Part shown: positions 43,889-53,328 of the stretch, in pieces
Position numbering within the stretch: position 1 is the first letter of the stretch
Layout of the letters: each line of letters begins with the position of its first letter
Source: Novosphingobium resinovorum
GTDB taxonomy: Bacteria > Pseudomonadota > Alphaproteobacteria > Sphingomonadales > Sphingomonadaceae
Assembly (NCBI RefSeq): GCF_027922145.1
Contig: NZ_BSFC01000011.1
Location: forward strand, 248,001 to 312,000
Direction of reading: 5' to 3'
Length of the DNA: 64,000 nucleotides
Made by a program: the position numbers and the translations under genes
Notes under the pieces: model-generated
Databases searched by the model: none
Seen by the model: only the letters and a program-made list of their open reading frames with translations
What the model was told of the DNA's origin: nothing

Positions 43889-46800
43889 TCAGCCAATCAT
43901 CATGAGGCTGGCGTTGCCTCCGGCAGCCGTGGTGTTGATGGAAGTGGATACTTCCTCCAGCAGCCACGCCCCGTTTGGTCCAGTGTCATGCCCGGTCCAG
44001 ACGTGGACCGGCACGATCGGCCCCGGCAGTTTCGCCGCCGAGTCGCACGCCCCGCGCACCGCCTGAACGTCCCCTTCGACGAGGCACGCAGCGAAGAACT
44101 CGCCCGGATTGGCATGGAAGCGCGCGGCGATCTTCGCGGGCAGACCTTCAGGCAAGTCCATGCCTTCCACCGTCGCAGTGTTGCCTGTCGCCAGAACCGC
44201 CGCCATCTGGCCCAGCAGACCTTCACGGGTGGCCGGTCGCAGGAGAATGCGGCCGCGCGGGTGGAGGGCATAGAGGTTACGCTCGCCGACCGGGCCGGGA
44301 AGCACGGCCTCGAAACCCAGCGCCGAAGAGCGGCCGAGGTCACGCGCGCGACCGGCGGCAGCGGGCTCGCCATGCTTGTCCAGCCAGTCGGCAAAGACCG
44401 TCAGCAACATGGGCGCTTCTTCGGGTGGCGTCAGGACCTGCGGAGCCTGCTGGGTGAGCCTGCCGAGGTATAGCGGCCCGCCTGCCTTTGGTCCGGTCCC
44501 GGAAAGCCCACGCCCGCCGAAGGGCTGCACGCCGACGATGGCGCCGATGGTGTTGCGGTTGACGTAGAGGTTGCCCGCGCGGATCGCGCCGGTCACGCGC
44601 GCCACCGTCTCGTCGAGGCGGGTGTGGAGGCCGAACGTCAGGCCGTAGCCGGTCGCGTTGATGCTTTCGAGCAGCTTGCCGAGGTCGTCGCGGCGGAAGC
44701 GCACGACGTGCAGGACCGGGCCGAAGACCTCGCGTTCCAACTGATCGATGCCGGCGATCTCGATGATGGTGGGAGCGACGAAAGTGCCGTTTTCCGCGCC
44801 CTTACCCAATGCAACCTGTTCGACGCGGCAGCCCTTGGCGCGCATCTTTTCCACGTGATGCTCGATGTTGGCCTGGGCCTCGGCGGTGATGACCGGGCCG
44901 ATGTCGATGGCGAGGCGGTCCGGGTTGCCCACCTTCAGTTCGGCCAGCGCGCCCCGCAGCATCGTCAGTGTCCGGTCGGCAACATCTTCCTGCAGACACA
45001 GCACCCGCAGTGCGGAGCAGCGCTGGCCCGCGCTGTCGAAGGCCGAGGCGATAACGTCGGCCACCACCTGCTCGGCCAGCGCGGAGCTGTCGACGATCAT
45101 CGCGTTCTGGCCGCCGGTCTCGGCAATCAGCGGAATCGGGCGGTTTTCCGGCGAAAGTCGGCTCGCCAACTGGCGCTGGATCAGGCGCGCGACTTCGGTG
45201 GAGCCGGTGAACATCACCGCCGCCGTCCCGGGTGCGGCGACCAGCGCGGCGCCGAGATCTCCGCCGCCCGGCATGAACTGCAGCGCGTCGGCGGGAACGC
45301 CCGCTTCGTGGAGGATGCGTACGGATTCCGCGGCGATCAGCGGGGTTTCCTCGGCCGGCTTGGCGAGAACCGGGTTGCCCGCGACCAGTGCCGCCGCGAT
45401 CTGGCCGGTGAAAATGGCCAGCGGAAAGTTCCACGGCGAGATGCACACGGCGGCACCCAAAGGTGCCTTAACGGCACCTAAAGTATCCCTGGCCGCTTTG
45501 GCGTAGTACCGCAGGAAGTCGATCGCCTCGCGCACTTCGGCAATCGCATTGGGTGCGGATTTTCCCGCCTCGCGCATGGCCAGCCCCATGAGCACGGGCA
45601 TGCGATCCTGCATCGCATCTGCCGCGCGTTCGAGCATGGCGGCGCGCTGATCGACCGGGACCATGCTCCAGTTCGAGGCGGCAGCGCGGGCGACCGCAGC
45701 GGCCGCCTCGCTGGCCGCGAGTTCGATCACGGTGCCGACCACGTCGCGATGGTCGGCCGGGTTGCGGACCGGACGGCCCTCTCCCTTCGCGCCTTTCGGT
45801 GCCGCGGTCCATTGCGCCGTTGCCGAAGCTGCCAGCGCCGTCGCCAGAGCTTCGAGGGCGATCTCATCGGTCAGGTCGATGCCGTCGGAGTTGCGGCGGT
45901 CCGGATAGAGGCCGCAAGGCGCGGCAATCAGATCATGGCGCGCACCGGGGCGAGGCATGGCGCGCACCACTTCCACCGGATCCGCGACCATCGATTCCAC
46001 CGGCACCGCCGGGTCAGCGATGCGGTTGACGAACGAGGAGTTCGCGCCGTTCTCCAGCAGGCGCCGCACAAGGTAGGCGAGCAGCGTCTCATGCGTGCCG
46101 ACCGGCGCGTAGATGCGGCAGGGGCGGTTCAGCTTGTCGGCCCCGACAACCTGCGAATAGAGCGGCTCGCCCATGCCGTGGAGGCACTGGAATTCGTACT
46201 GGCCGACAGCGAAGTCCGGGCCTGCGAGCCGATAAATCGTCGCCAGCGACTGCGCGTTGTGCGTGGCGAACTGCGGGAACACCGCGTCGGGCGCCGCGAG
46301 CAGCTTGCGGGCGCAGGCGACGTAGGAAACGTCGGTGTGGACCTTGCGGGTATAGACCGGGAAATCGGCAAGGCCGTCCACTTGCGCGCGCTTGATCTCG
46401 GCGTCCCAGTAGGCGCCCTTGACCAGCCGCACCATGATCCGCCGCCCGGCGCGGCGGGCAAGATCGACGATCCAGTCGATCACGAAGGGGCAGCGCTTGC
46501 CATAAGCCTGGATCACGAAGCCGAGGCCGTCCCAGCCCGCCAGCTCCGGATCGAGCGCAAGGCTTTCCAGCAGGTCGAGCGAGAGTTCGAGGCGGTCGGC
46601 TTCCTCGGCATCGATGTTGAAGCCGATGTCGTAGCTCTTGGCCATCAGCGCCAGCGCCTTCACGTCGGGCAGCAGTTCGCCCATCACGCGTGCCGCCTGC
46701 GCGCGGGCATAGCGCGGATGCAGCGCCGAGAGCTTGATCGAGATGCCGGGGCCCTCGTAGATGCCCTTGCCCGCAGACGCCTTGCCGATGGCATGGATCG

Positions 46801-47500
46801 CGTTCTCGTAGTCGGCATAGTAGCGACGTGCATCGGCGGCGGTCGTGGCCGCCTCGCCCAGCATGTCGTAGCTGTAGCGGAAGCCCTTCGCTTCCAGTTC
46901 CCTCGCGCGCTTGACCGCTTCGTCGATCGTTTCGCCGGTGACGAACTGCTCGCCCATCATGCGCATGGCGAGGTCCACGCCGCGCCGGATCACCGGCTCG
47001 CCCGCGCGCGCGACGAGGCGGGTCAGCGCCGCGCCGAGGCCCTTGTCGTCCACCGAGCCGACCAGCTTGCCGGTCACCACCAGTCCCCATGTGGCCGCGT
47101 TGACGAACAGCGACTTGCCGCCGCCGAGGTGCCCGCTCCAGTCGCCGTCGGCGATCTTGTCGCGGATGAGCGCGTCGCGGGTGGCGTGGTCGGGAATGCG
47201 CAGCAGCGCTTCGGCAAGGCACATCAGCGCCACGCCCTCCTGGCTGGAGAGCGCATATTCCTGCACCAGTCCCTCGACCCCGGTGCCCTTGTGATTGGCA
47301 CGCAGCGTGGTGACGAGCGCGGTGGCCGTCTCGCGTACCTTGGCCTTCAGGTCCGCATCCAGCGTCGCCGCGCCCAGCAGCGGGGCAAGGCACTCGGCCT
47401 CATCCCGGCGGCGCGCATCGGCGATGGCGCGGCGCAGCGGGGTCATCGGGCGAACAGCAGGGGCGAACTGGCCAAAAGGCGAGAGGGCGGGCGTGGTCAT
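43889..47500 (-). CDS. putA: Bifunctional proline dehydrogenase / L-glutamate-gamma-semialdehyde dehydrogenase
   Basis: A 1,203-residue enzyme that oxidises proline to glutamate. The FAD-dependent proline dehydrogenase half spans residues ~100-470 (EGPGISIKLSALHPRYARA, VRLVKGAYWDAEIKRA, EFQCLHGMGEPLY). The aldehyde dehydrogenase half spans ~530-990 (SPWNFPLAIFTGQIAAALVAGN, LIAETGGQNAMIVDSSA, catalytic Cys in SAGQRCSALRVL). An extra C-terminal ALDH-like domain ends in SINTTAAGGNASLM. It has no N-terminal ribbon-helix-helix, so it does not self-repress; the adjacent Lrp-type regulator probably does this. Confidence 0.96.
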   Translation of the reverse strand: MTTPALSPFGQFAPAVRPMTPLRRAIADARRRDEAECLAPLLGAATLDADLKAKVRETATALVTTLRANHKGTGVEGLVQEYALSSQEGVALMCLAEALLRIPDHATRDALIRDKIADGDWSGHLGGGKSLFVNAATWGLVVTGKLVGSVDDKGLGAALTRLVARAGEPVIRRGVDLAMRMMGEQFVTGETIDEAVKRARELEAKGFRYSYDMLGEAATTAADARRYYADYENAIHAIGKASAGKGIYEGPGISIKLSALHPRYARAQAARVMGELLPDVKALALMAKSYDIGFNIDAEEADRLELSLDLLESLALDPELAGWDGLGFVIQAYGKRCPFVIDWIVDLARRAGRRIMVRLVKGAYWDAEIKRAQVDGLADFPVYTRKVHTDVSYVACARKLLAAPDAVFPQFATHNAQSLATIYRLAGPDFAVGQYEFQCLHGMGEPLYSQVVGADKLNRPCRIYAPVGTHETLLAYLVRRLLENGANSSFVNRIADPAVPVESMVADPVEVVRAMPRPGARHDLIAAPCGLYPDRRNSDGIDLTDEIALEALATALAASATAQWTAAPKGAKGEGRPVRNPADHRDVVGTVIELAASEAAAAVARAAASNWSMVPVDQRAAMLERAADAMQDRMPVLMGLAMREAGKSAPNAIAEVREAIDFLRYYAKAARDTLGAVKAPLGAAVCISPWNFPLAIFTGQIAAALVAGNPVLAKPAEETPLIAAESVRILHEAGVPADALQFMPGGGDLGAALVAAPGTAAVMFTGSTEVARLIQRQLASRLSPENRPIPLIAETGGQNAMIVDSSALAEQVVADVIASAFDSAGQRCSALRVLCLQEDVADRTLTMLRGALAELKVGNPDRLAIDIGPVITAEAQANIEHHVEKMRAKGCRVEQVALGKGAENGTFVAPTIIEIAGIDQLEREVFGPVLHVVRFRRDDLGKLLESINATGYGLTFGLHTRLDETVARVTGAIRAGNLYVNRNTIGAIVGVQPFGGRGLSGTGPKAGGPLYLGRLTQQAPQVLTPPEEAPMLLTVFADWLDKHGEPAAAGRARDLGRSSALGFEAVLPGPVGERNLYALHPRGRILLRPATREGLLGQMAAVLATGNTATVEGMDLPEGLPAKIAARFHANPGEFFAACLVEGDVQAVRGACDSAAKLPGPIVPVHVWTGHDTGPNGAWLLEEVSTSINTTAAGGNASLMMIG

Positions 47501-47534
47501 GCAAGCGATGCTAGCCGATTCGCGCTTGTCGTTC

Positions 47535-47550
47535 TGCCTTTTAAACGGCA
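47535..47550. promoter_or_regulatory. Palindromic operator between putA and its regulator gene
   Basis: tgccttttaaacggca is a 16-bp palindrome with one mismatched pair and an AT core, in the 99-base divergent region. It lies where an Lrp-family protein would control both genes, as PutR does in alphaproteobacteria. Confidence 0.5.
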
Positions 47551-47599
47551 CGGAAATATCCGGTTCGACTTTTTTGACTCCCCATTGAAGGCATATCGC

Positions 47600-48070
47600 A
47601 TGGCAAAGAGCGCTCAACCGGTCGAACTGGACGAACTGGACCGCAAGATCATCGCGGTCCTGCGCTCCGATGGCCGGATCACCGTGACCGACCTTGCCAA
47701 GGCGGTCGGCATGTCGAAAACTCCCTGCCAGGTACGCTTGCGGCGGCTGACGGAAAGCGGCGTGATCCGGGGGTTTCGCGCGGTGGTCGATCCCGCCAGC
47801 CTCGGGCTCGATCACGTCGCCTTCGCCGAAGTGAAACTGTCCGACACCCGCGAAAGCGCGTTGACCGAGTTCAACCGCGCCGTGCGCCGCATTCCCGAAG
47901 TGGAGGAATGCCACATGATCGCCAGCAGCTTCGACTACCTGCTCAAGGTGCGCACGGCCGACATCCGCCGCTACCGGGTGGTGCTGGGGGAAAAGATTTC
48001 CAGCCTGCCGCATGTCGCCAGCACGTCCACGTTCGTGGCGATGGAGACGGTGAAGGACGCCAGCAGTTGA
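47600..48070 (+). CDS. Lrp/AsnC-family regulator (PutR-like)
   Basis: A 156-residue regulator: winged HTH (LDELDRKIIAVLRSDGRITVTDLAKAVGMS pattern) then the RAM ligand-binding domain (AEVKLSD, RIPEVEECHMIASSFDYLLKV). Divergent from putA with 99 bases between, the standard arrangement of PutR, which activates putA in response to proline. ATG 47600 has a GAAGG site 9 bases upstream. Confidence 0.92.
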   Translation: MAKSAQPVELDELDRKIIAVLRSDGRITVTDLAKAVGMSKTPCQVRLRRLTESGVIRGFRAVVDPASLGLDHVAFAEVKLSDTRESALTEFNRAVRRIPEVEECHMIASSFDYLLKVRTADIRRYRVVLGEKISSLPHVASTSTFVAMETVKDASS

Positions 48071-48148
48071 TCGCTGCGGCGGTGATGAACGGGGCCGCAT
48101 TGACCGCTTTCCCCCGCCGCATAGGCTGCGCCGCATCCTCCCCATCTT

Positions 48149-48235
48149 CGTCATCCCCGCGAAGGCGGGGACCCATCTGACGCCGTTGCAACACGACGGC
48201 GCGGGAGATGGGTTCCCGCCTTCGCGGGAATGACG
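48149..48235. repeat. Dispersed repeat family C
   Basis: Second copy of the element at 24423-24509: ends cgtcatccccgcgaaggcgg and gcgggaatgacg. Lies between the regulator and SDR genes. Confidence 0.88.
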
Positions 48236-48260
48236 ACACAAAAGGGGTTGGAGAGAAGCC

Positions 48261-49154
48261 GTGCCTGACCAACCACCCGCCGCTCCTCCCATCGCCCCCG
48301 TGACCGCCATCGTCACCGGCGCCAGTCGCGGCGCCGGGCGCGGCATTGCCGTGGCGCTCGGCTCGCACGGCTGCACGGTCTACGTCACCGGTCGCTCGCA
48401 GAAAGAGGGCGACGCCTCCATGCCCGGCACCATCCACGCCACCGCGCGCGAGGTGACCGAGGCGGGCGGCAGGGGCATCGCCGTCGCCTGCGACAGCGGA
48501 GACGATGCGCAAGTCGCGGCCCTGATCGAGCAGGTCATCGCCGAACAGGGGCGCATCGACATCCTCGTCAACAATGCCTGCGCGGTGCTCGACAGTCTCT
48601 CCGCCCCCGGCCAGTTCTGGGAGAAGCCGGTCGAGATCGGCAACATGATCACGATCGGCGTGCGCAGCGGCTTCGTCACCACATGGCATGCGGCGCGGCA
48701 TATGGCCGCGCAGGACAAGGGGCTGGTGCTGTTCACGTCCTCGCCGGGGTCCATGCACTACTGCTTCGGCCCGGCCTACGGGGCGCACAAGGCGGGGCTG
48801 GACAAGATGGCCTTCGACATGGGCGTGGACTTCGCCGATGCCGGGGCGAACGTGGCGGCGGTGTCGGTGTGGATGGGCTCGCTCACCACCGAGCGGCTGA
48901 TGCAGATGATGGAGCAGATGCCGGAGCGGTTCGCGCATCTGGAGGGCACGCTGGAGTCGGCGGGCTATACCGGGCACCTCGCCTGGGCGCTCTGGAATGA
49001 CCCTGAGATGATGCGGCACAACGGGCGCACCGTGATCGGCGCGGAGCTTGGGCGGGAGTATGGGATCACGGATATCGCGGACCGGTTTCCGCCGTCTTCG
49101 CGTGACGGCACCGGCGCCGCACCTCCGGTCTACGCGGGGTACAAGGTGAAGTGA
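48261..49154 (+). CDS. SDR-family oxidoreductase
   Basis: A 297-residue short-chain dehydrogenase of the longer DHRS1-like type. Glycine motif TGASRGAGRGIA near residue 20, NNACAV near residue 105, and Ser/Tyr/Lys in FTSSPGSMHY...PAYGAHKAG. It reduces a carbonyl or oxidises an alcohol with NAD(P); the substrate is unknown. GTG 48261 has a GGAGAGAAG site 3 bases upstream. Stands alone between two repeats. Confidence 0.9.
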   Translation: MPDQPPAAPPIAPVTAIVTGASRGAGRGIAVALGSHGCTVYVTGRSQKEGDASMPGTIHATAREVTEAGGRGIAVACDSGDDAQVAALIEQVIAEQGRIDILVNNACAVLDSLSAPGQFWEKPVEIGNMITIGVRSGFVTTWHAARHMAAQDKGLVLFTSSPGSMHYCFGPAYGAHKAGLDKMAFDMGVDFADAGANVAAVSVWMGSLTTERLMQMMEQMPERFAHLEGTLESAGYTGHLAWALWNDPEMMRHNGRTVIGAELGREYGITDIADRFPPSSRDGTGAAPPVYAGYKVK

Positions 49155-49160
49155 GGCAGG

Positions 49161-49272
49161 CCCACCCCGCTGCGACCAAGCGATAAATCGCTAGGTCTCG
49201 CGGCCCTCCCGCTTGCGGGAGGGCAATCACGTCCTGCTCCCCTCCCGCTTGCGGGAGGGGCCGGGGATGGGC
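49161..49272. repeat. Dispersed repeat family D
   Basis: Starts cccaccccgctgcgaccaag, holds two ccctcccgcttgcgggaggg hairpins and ends gggatgggc. Between the SDR and coxL ends, which converge. Confidence 0.88.
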
Positions 49273-49277
49273 CTTTC

Positions 49278-51989
49278 CTAGCCACGCTCCCCGGTCACTT
49301 TGGCGGAGCCGAACATGCCCATCTTGCACTTCCCCGAAACCGTCTGCCCATCGAACGTCAGGTCGTATTTCAGGGTGATCTTCATCGGCTTCTCGACTTT
49401 CATCTCGAACTTCAGCTGATTGCCCGACAGCACCCCGCCCGCAAAGGCCTGCCTGCCCTCCGGCGCTTCGAGCCAGCCGGAGACCGCGTCGCCATCGCAA
49501 TCGAAGTGCGCCACCATCGCCTGCGGCCCCATCGGCGTCTTGAGCACCATGTTCCAGTCGCCGTCGATCCCGGAAACCTGAGCCACGGGCGCGGCCTCGA
49601 CCGGCGCGGTCACCTCGGCTACGGGCACGACCTCCGACGCCCGCGTGCCCGAGACGTCGCGCTGCTCGATCACGTCGAGTATCCGCGCGGGCGTCAGCGG
49701 CAGCACGAGTTCGTCGATCTCACCGAACGGGCTGAGCGCATCGGCGATGGCGTTCACCAAAGTCGGCGGGCCGATGATGCAACCGCCCTCGCCCACCCCG
49801 CGCATGCCGCCGATGGTCTGCGACGGCGTGCTGGCGTGGAGGTACTCGAAGTCCGGCACGTCGAAGATCGTCGGCAGCATGTAGTCCTTGAACGTCGCCG
49901 CCAGCGGATTGCCGCGCGCGTCGTAGGGCATGTCCTCCAGCAGCACCTGCCCGATCGCCTGTGCCAGCCCGCCCGCGATCTGCCCCTCGACCACGCCGGG
50001 ATTGATGACGGTGCCGCAGTCCTTCGAACTTATCCAGCGCAGTATCCTGACGAAGCCGGTCTCGGCATCGACCTCGACCATGCAGCAGTGCGCGGCGCTG
50101 GTCATGGTCATCGGTGGCGGCTGGTAGCGGTACTGCGCCTCCAGCCCGGTGGCGAGGCCGGGCGGCAGACGGCCGGGTTCGCCATAGGCGATCTCGGCGA
50201 TTTCGCGCAGCGGGCGGGACATCTCGGGCGCCCCGGCGACGTGGACCATGCCCCCGTCGATGGTGATCGTCTCGACGCTGGCGTTGGACAAGTGCGCGGC
50301 GACGACCTTGATTTTCTCTGCCAGCAGTTGCGCCGCCTTCCACGTGGCGCCGCCCGCGATGACACCCTGTCGGCTCCCCGCCGCGCCCGGGGAGAAGGCA
50401 CCAATGGCGCTGTCGCCTTCGTAGACCGCGACGTCCTCGTAAGGCACGCCCAGTTGTTCGGCGATGACCTGCGCCATCGTCGTCGCGGTGCCGTGGCCTT
50501 GCGAATGGGTGGAGAGCATGGCGACGACCTTGCCGGTCGGCTCGATCCGCAAGTGGACCGTCTCGCCCGTCATCGGCGCCATGGAACCGGCCGCGCCGGT
50601 GGGCTCGATATAGGTCGCGACGCCGATGCCGAGGTAGCGTCCCTCCTTGCGCGCCTCGGCCTGCTCGCGCCGGAACGCGGGGAAATCCACGTTGGCGACC
50701 AGCTTTTCGAGGCATTCGCCCGGCGTGATGTCCTCCACCGGAATGCCCAGCGTCGAGGTGTGCGGCTGGTCGGGAAGGTAGATCAGGTTGCGGCGGCGCA
50801 GCTCCACCGGATCGACGCCGATGCGCCGCGCCGCCTTGTCCAGCAGCGTCTCGCGCACCAGCGATTCCATCGCCCACGGCCCGCGATAGGCGCCCAGCCC
50901 CATGGTATTGGTGTACCACCCGCGCGTGACGAAGCCGTAGGCGGGCAGCTTGTAGCAAGGCCACATGAACATGTGGACGGCGATGTTGGCGTCCTCGCCC
51001 ATGGGCCAGGCGCCGTTGTTGCAGGCATAGTCGCACCACGCGGCGGTCAGGCGGGCGTCAGCGTCGAAGCCGACGCTGAGCGTCACGTCCTGGTCGCGCG
51101 CATGGCTGGACGCGGTCAGCGCCTCGAAGCGGTCCTCGATCCATTTGAGAGGGCAGCGCATCAGCTTTGCCGCCGCGATGACCGCCATCTCCTCCTTCCA
51201 CGGGATGTTCTTGAGGCCGAAGCCGCCGCCCACGTCCTTTGCGATGACGCGGATGGCCTCGGTCGGCATCCCCAGCACCAGCGCGATCCAGCGGGCCGCA
51301 AGGTGCGGGCTCTGGCAGCCGAGCCAGACCGTCATCTCGTTCGTACCCTCGGGAGAGGCGAGGCAGGCGCGCCCCTCCATCGGCGACTGAGCGATGCGCT
51401 GGTGACGCACGCGGGTCGTAACGACATGGGCCGAGGCATCGAGCAAGGGCTGGATCGCCAGCCGCGTGTCCTCGTCGCCCATCTCGGCGGCGATGTTGTC
51501 GTCGCGTTCGGGGTGAACCAGCGCACCGGTCCGCGCATCCGCAATGGTGACGACCGGCGCTTCCTCCTCGATCGTCACTTCGACCAGAGAGGCGGCGTCT
51601 TCCGCCAGCGCCCGGCTGTCGGCGACGACCATCGCGATCGGATCGCCGACGCAGGCGACGCGCCCGTCGGCGAGCAGGGTCACCGGCGCCTCGACGGGCG
51701 TGAAGAAGAAGGTCTGGAAGCTCACCGGCACGGCGGCGAGGTCCGCCTGCGTGTAGATCGCTTGGACGCCCGGCATCTCGCGCGCGGCGTCGAGGTCGAT
51801 CGAGACGATCCGCCCCCGTGCCACCGCCGAGCGCACATAGGCGACGTGGAGCATCCCCGGCACCCGCACGTCGTCGGTGAACTGGCCGCGCCCGGTGAGC
51901 AGCCGCCCATCCTCCTTGCGCGGCTGGCGCGTGCCGACGTAGCGCGCGGCGCCGATGCCCCCCACATCCATTTTCGCCTCGATGTTCAT
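49278..51989 (-). CDS. CoxL-like molybdenum hydroxylase large subunit with extra C-terminal domain
   Basis: A 903-residue xanthine dehydrogenase-family large subunit: RYVGTRQPRKEDGRLLTGRG start, KDVGGGFGLK near residue 250, and GVGEGG with the catalytic-type Glu. The active-site loop is AYRGPW (367-372), unlike AYXCSFR of true CO dehydrogenase or AYRGAGR of form II enzymes, so CO is not the likely substrate. Residues 808-903 form an additional beta-rich domain (GDWNMVLKTPMGPQ ... FGSAKVTGERG) not part of the standard subunit. The start overlaps coxS (ATGA). Probably hydroxylates an aromatic or heterocyclic substrate. Confidence 0.88.
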   Translation of the reverse strand: MNIEAKMDVGGIGAARYVGTRQPRKEDGRLLTGRGQFTDDVRVPGMLHVAYVRSAVARGRIVSIDLDAAREMPGVQAIYTQADLAAVPVSFQTFFFTPVEAPVTLLADGRVACVGDPIAMVVADSRALAEDAASLVEVTIEEEAPVVTIADARTGALVHPERDDNIAAEMGDEDTRLAIQPLLDASAHVVTTRVRHQRIAQSPMEGRACLASPEGTNEMTVWLGCQSPHLAARWIALVLGMPTEAIRVIAKDVGGGFGLKNIPWKEEMAVIAAAKLMRCPLKWIEDRFEALTASSHARDQDVTLSVGFDADARLTAAWCDYACNNGAWPMGEDANIAVHMFMWPCYKLPAYGFVTRGWYTNTMGLGAYRGPWAMESLVRETLLDKAARRIGVDPVELRRRNLIYLPDQPHTSTLGIPVEDITPGECLEKLVANVDFPAFRREQAEARKEGRYLGIGVATYIEPTGAAGSMAPMTGETVHLRIEPTGKVVAMLSTHSQGHGTATTMAQVIAEQLGVPYEDVAVYEGDSAIGAFSPGAAGSRQGVIAGGATWKAAQLLAEKIKVVAAHLSNASVETITIDGGMVHVAGAPEMSRPLREIAEIAYGEPGRLPPGLATGLEAQYRYQPPPMTMTSAAHCCMVEVDAETGFVRILRWISSKDCGTVINPGVVEGQIAGGLAQAIGQVLLEDMPYDARGNPLAATFKDYMLPTIFDVPDFEYLHASTPSQTIGGMRGVGEGGCIIGPPTLVNAIADALSPFGEIDELVLPLTPARILDVIEQRDVSGTRASEVVPVAEVTAPVEAAPVAQVSGIDGDWNMVLKTPMGPQAMVAHFDCDGDAVSGWLEAPEGRQAFAGGVLSGNQLKFEMKVEKPMKITLKYDLTFDGQTVSGKCKMGMFGSAKVTGERG

Positions 51990-52462
51990 GCCGATGCCCC
52001 CGCAAGCTGGCGGATCGCACGGCGAATGCCCTGATAGCCGGTGCAGCGACACAAGTGCCCGGACATGGCTTTGGTCAGCGCTTCCTCCAGTCCCGGCCCC
52101 TCATGATCGCGCGTGACGGCCGCCAGTGTCATCGCCACGCCCGGCGTGCAGAAGCCGCATTGCAGGCCGAAATTGTCCTTCAGCGCCTGTTGCACCGGAT
52201 GCAGCGTGCCGTCCGGCGCGGCGAGGCCCTCGACGGTGGTAAGCTCCGCTCCGTCCGCCTGCACCGCCAGCATCAGGCACGATCGCATGGCCACGCCGTC
52301 CACCAGAACCGTGCAGGCCCCGCAGACCCCATGCTCGCAGGCGAGGTGCGTGCCGGTATAGCCGAGCGTATCGCGCAGGAATTCGCCAAGGCCGGTGCGC
52401 GCCTCGACGCGGGCGGAGTGGCGGTGGCCGTTGACGGTGAGGTCGATGCGATGCTCGCTCAT
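51986..52462 (-). CDS. CoxS-like [2Fe-2S] small subunit
   Basis: A 158-residue subunit with two iron-sulfur clusters: plant-type ligands Cys42, Cys47, Cys50 and Cys62 (ACEHGVCGAC), and Cys102, Cys105, Cys138 and Cys140 (QCGFCTPG, LCRCTGYQG). It transfers electrons from the molybdenum site to the FAD subunit. Overlaps both neighbours by 4 bases (ATGA), so the order coxM-coxS-coxL is translationally coupled. Confidence 0.95.
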   Translation of the reverse strand: MSEHRIDLTVNGHRHSARVEARTGLGEFLRDTLGYTGTHLACEHGVCGACTVLVDGVAMRSCLMLAVQADGAELTTVEGLAAPDGTLHPVQQALKDNFGLQCGFCTPGVAMTLAAVTRDHEGPGLEEALTKAMSGHLCRCTGYQGIRRAIRQLAGASA

Positions 52463-53328
52463 GCGGCGCTCCTGAGGTCCAGCGTTTCGGCAAGTGCCCG
52501 CGCGAAGATGCGTGCACCGACCGTGCGGCGATATTCGGCGCTGGCGTGATGGTCGTCGAACGGCGCGGTATCGGCGATGGCGAGGCGCGCCATCGTTTGC
52601 GGGTCGATCCGGTCGAGCGCGGTCCCCACCAGCGCCGCTTCCACCTGCCTCGCCCGGATCGGCGTCGGCCCCATGCCGAACCAGCCGATCCCGGCGCGCG
52701 AGACCGTACCACCTTCCAGCACCAGCGCCCCGACGAGGCCGACGAGCGCGAAGTCCCCCGGCCGCTGCGCCACTTCGCGGAACAGCACCAGATGCCCGTC
52801 CGGCCAGTCGGGATAAACCACGCCGGTCACCAGTTCGTCCGGCTCCAGCACGGTCATGTAGGGGCCGAGGTAGAATTCGTCCGCCGGGACCGTGCGGGTG
52901 CCGCGCACCGAGGCGATCTCGACCCGGGCGCCCAGCGCCACCGCCGTCGCGGGCATTTCCGCCGCCGGCTCCCCAAGTGCAATCGAGCCCCCAACCGTCC
53001 CGCGATTGCGTGTCTGGTAATGCCCGACATGGCCGAGCGCGGTGACGAAGACCGGAAGATGCCGCGCCAGCGTCGCGTCACGCAAGGCGTCGGCCTGCCG
53101 CGTCGCCGGGCCGACCCGGATGCCGCCCTCCACCCGCGTCACGCCTTTCAGCGCGGCGATACCGTTGATGTCCACGAGCACGAACGGCTGGCTCATGCGC
53201 AGGGCCAGCAGCGGCATCAGCGTCTGCCCGCCCGCGATCACCGTAGCCCCCCCGCCCGCCTCGGCGAGCACGCGGCAGGCTTCCTCTACGCTGGAAGGGC
53301 GGACGTAGTCGAACGGCGCGGGCTTCAT
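52459..53328 (-). CDS. CoxM-like FAD-binding medium subunit
   Basis: A 289-residue FAD subunit of a molybdenum hydroxylase. It begins MKPAPFDYVRPSSVEEACRV; FAD loops are AGGQTLMPLLALR and RGTVGGSIALGEPAAEMP. It passes electrons from the iron-sulfur subunit to a quinone. The ATG at 53328 overlaps the stop of the coxG gene (ATGA). Confidence 0.94.
   Translation of the reverse strand: MKPAPFDYVRPSSVEEACRVLAEAGGGATVIAGGQTLMPLLALRMSQPFVLVDINGIAALKGVTRVEGGIRVGPATRQADALRDATLARHLPVFVTALGHVGHYQTRNRGTVGGSIALGEPAAEMPATAVALGARVEIASVRGTRTVPADEFYLGPYMTVLEPDELVTGVVYPDWPDGHLVLFREVAQRPGDFALVGLVGALVLEGGTVSRAGIGWFGMGPTPIRARQVEAALVGTALDRIDPQTMARLAIADTAPFDDHHASAEYRRTVGARIFARALAETLDLRSAA

Noticed and set aside
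49506..52034. Very long plus-strand open frame opposite coxL
   Set aside because: Antisense to coxL, Arg/His/Asp-rich composition typical of shadow frames; no recognisable domain.
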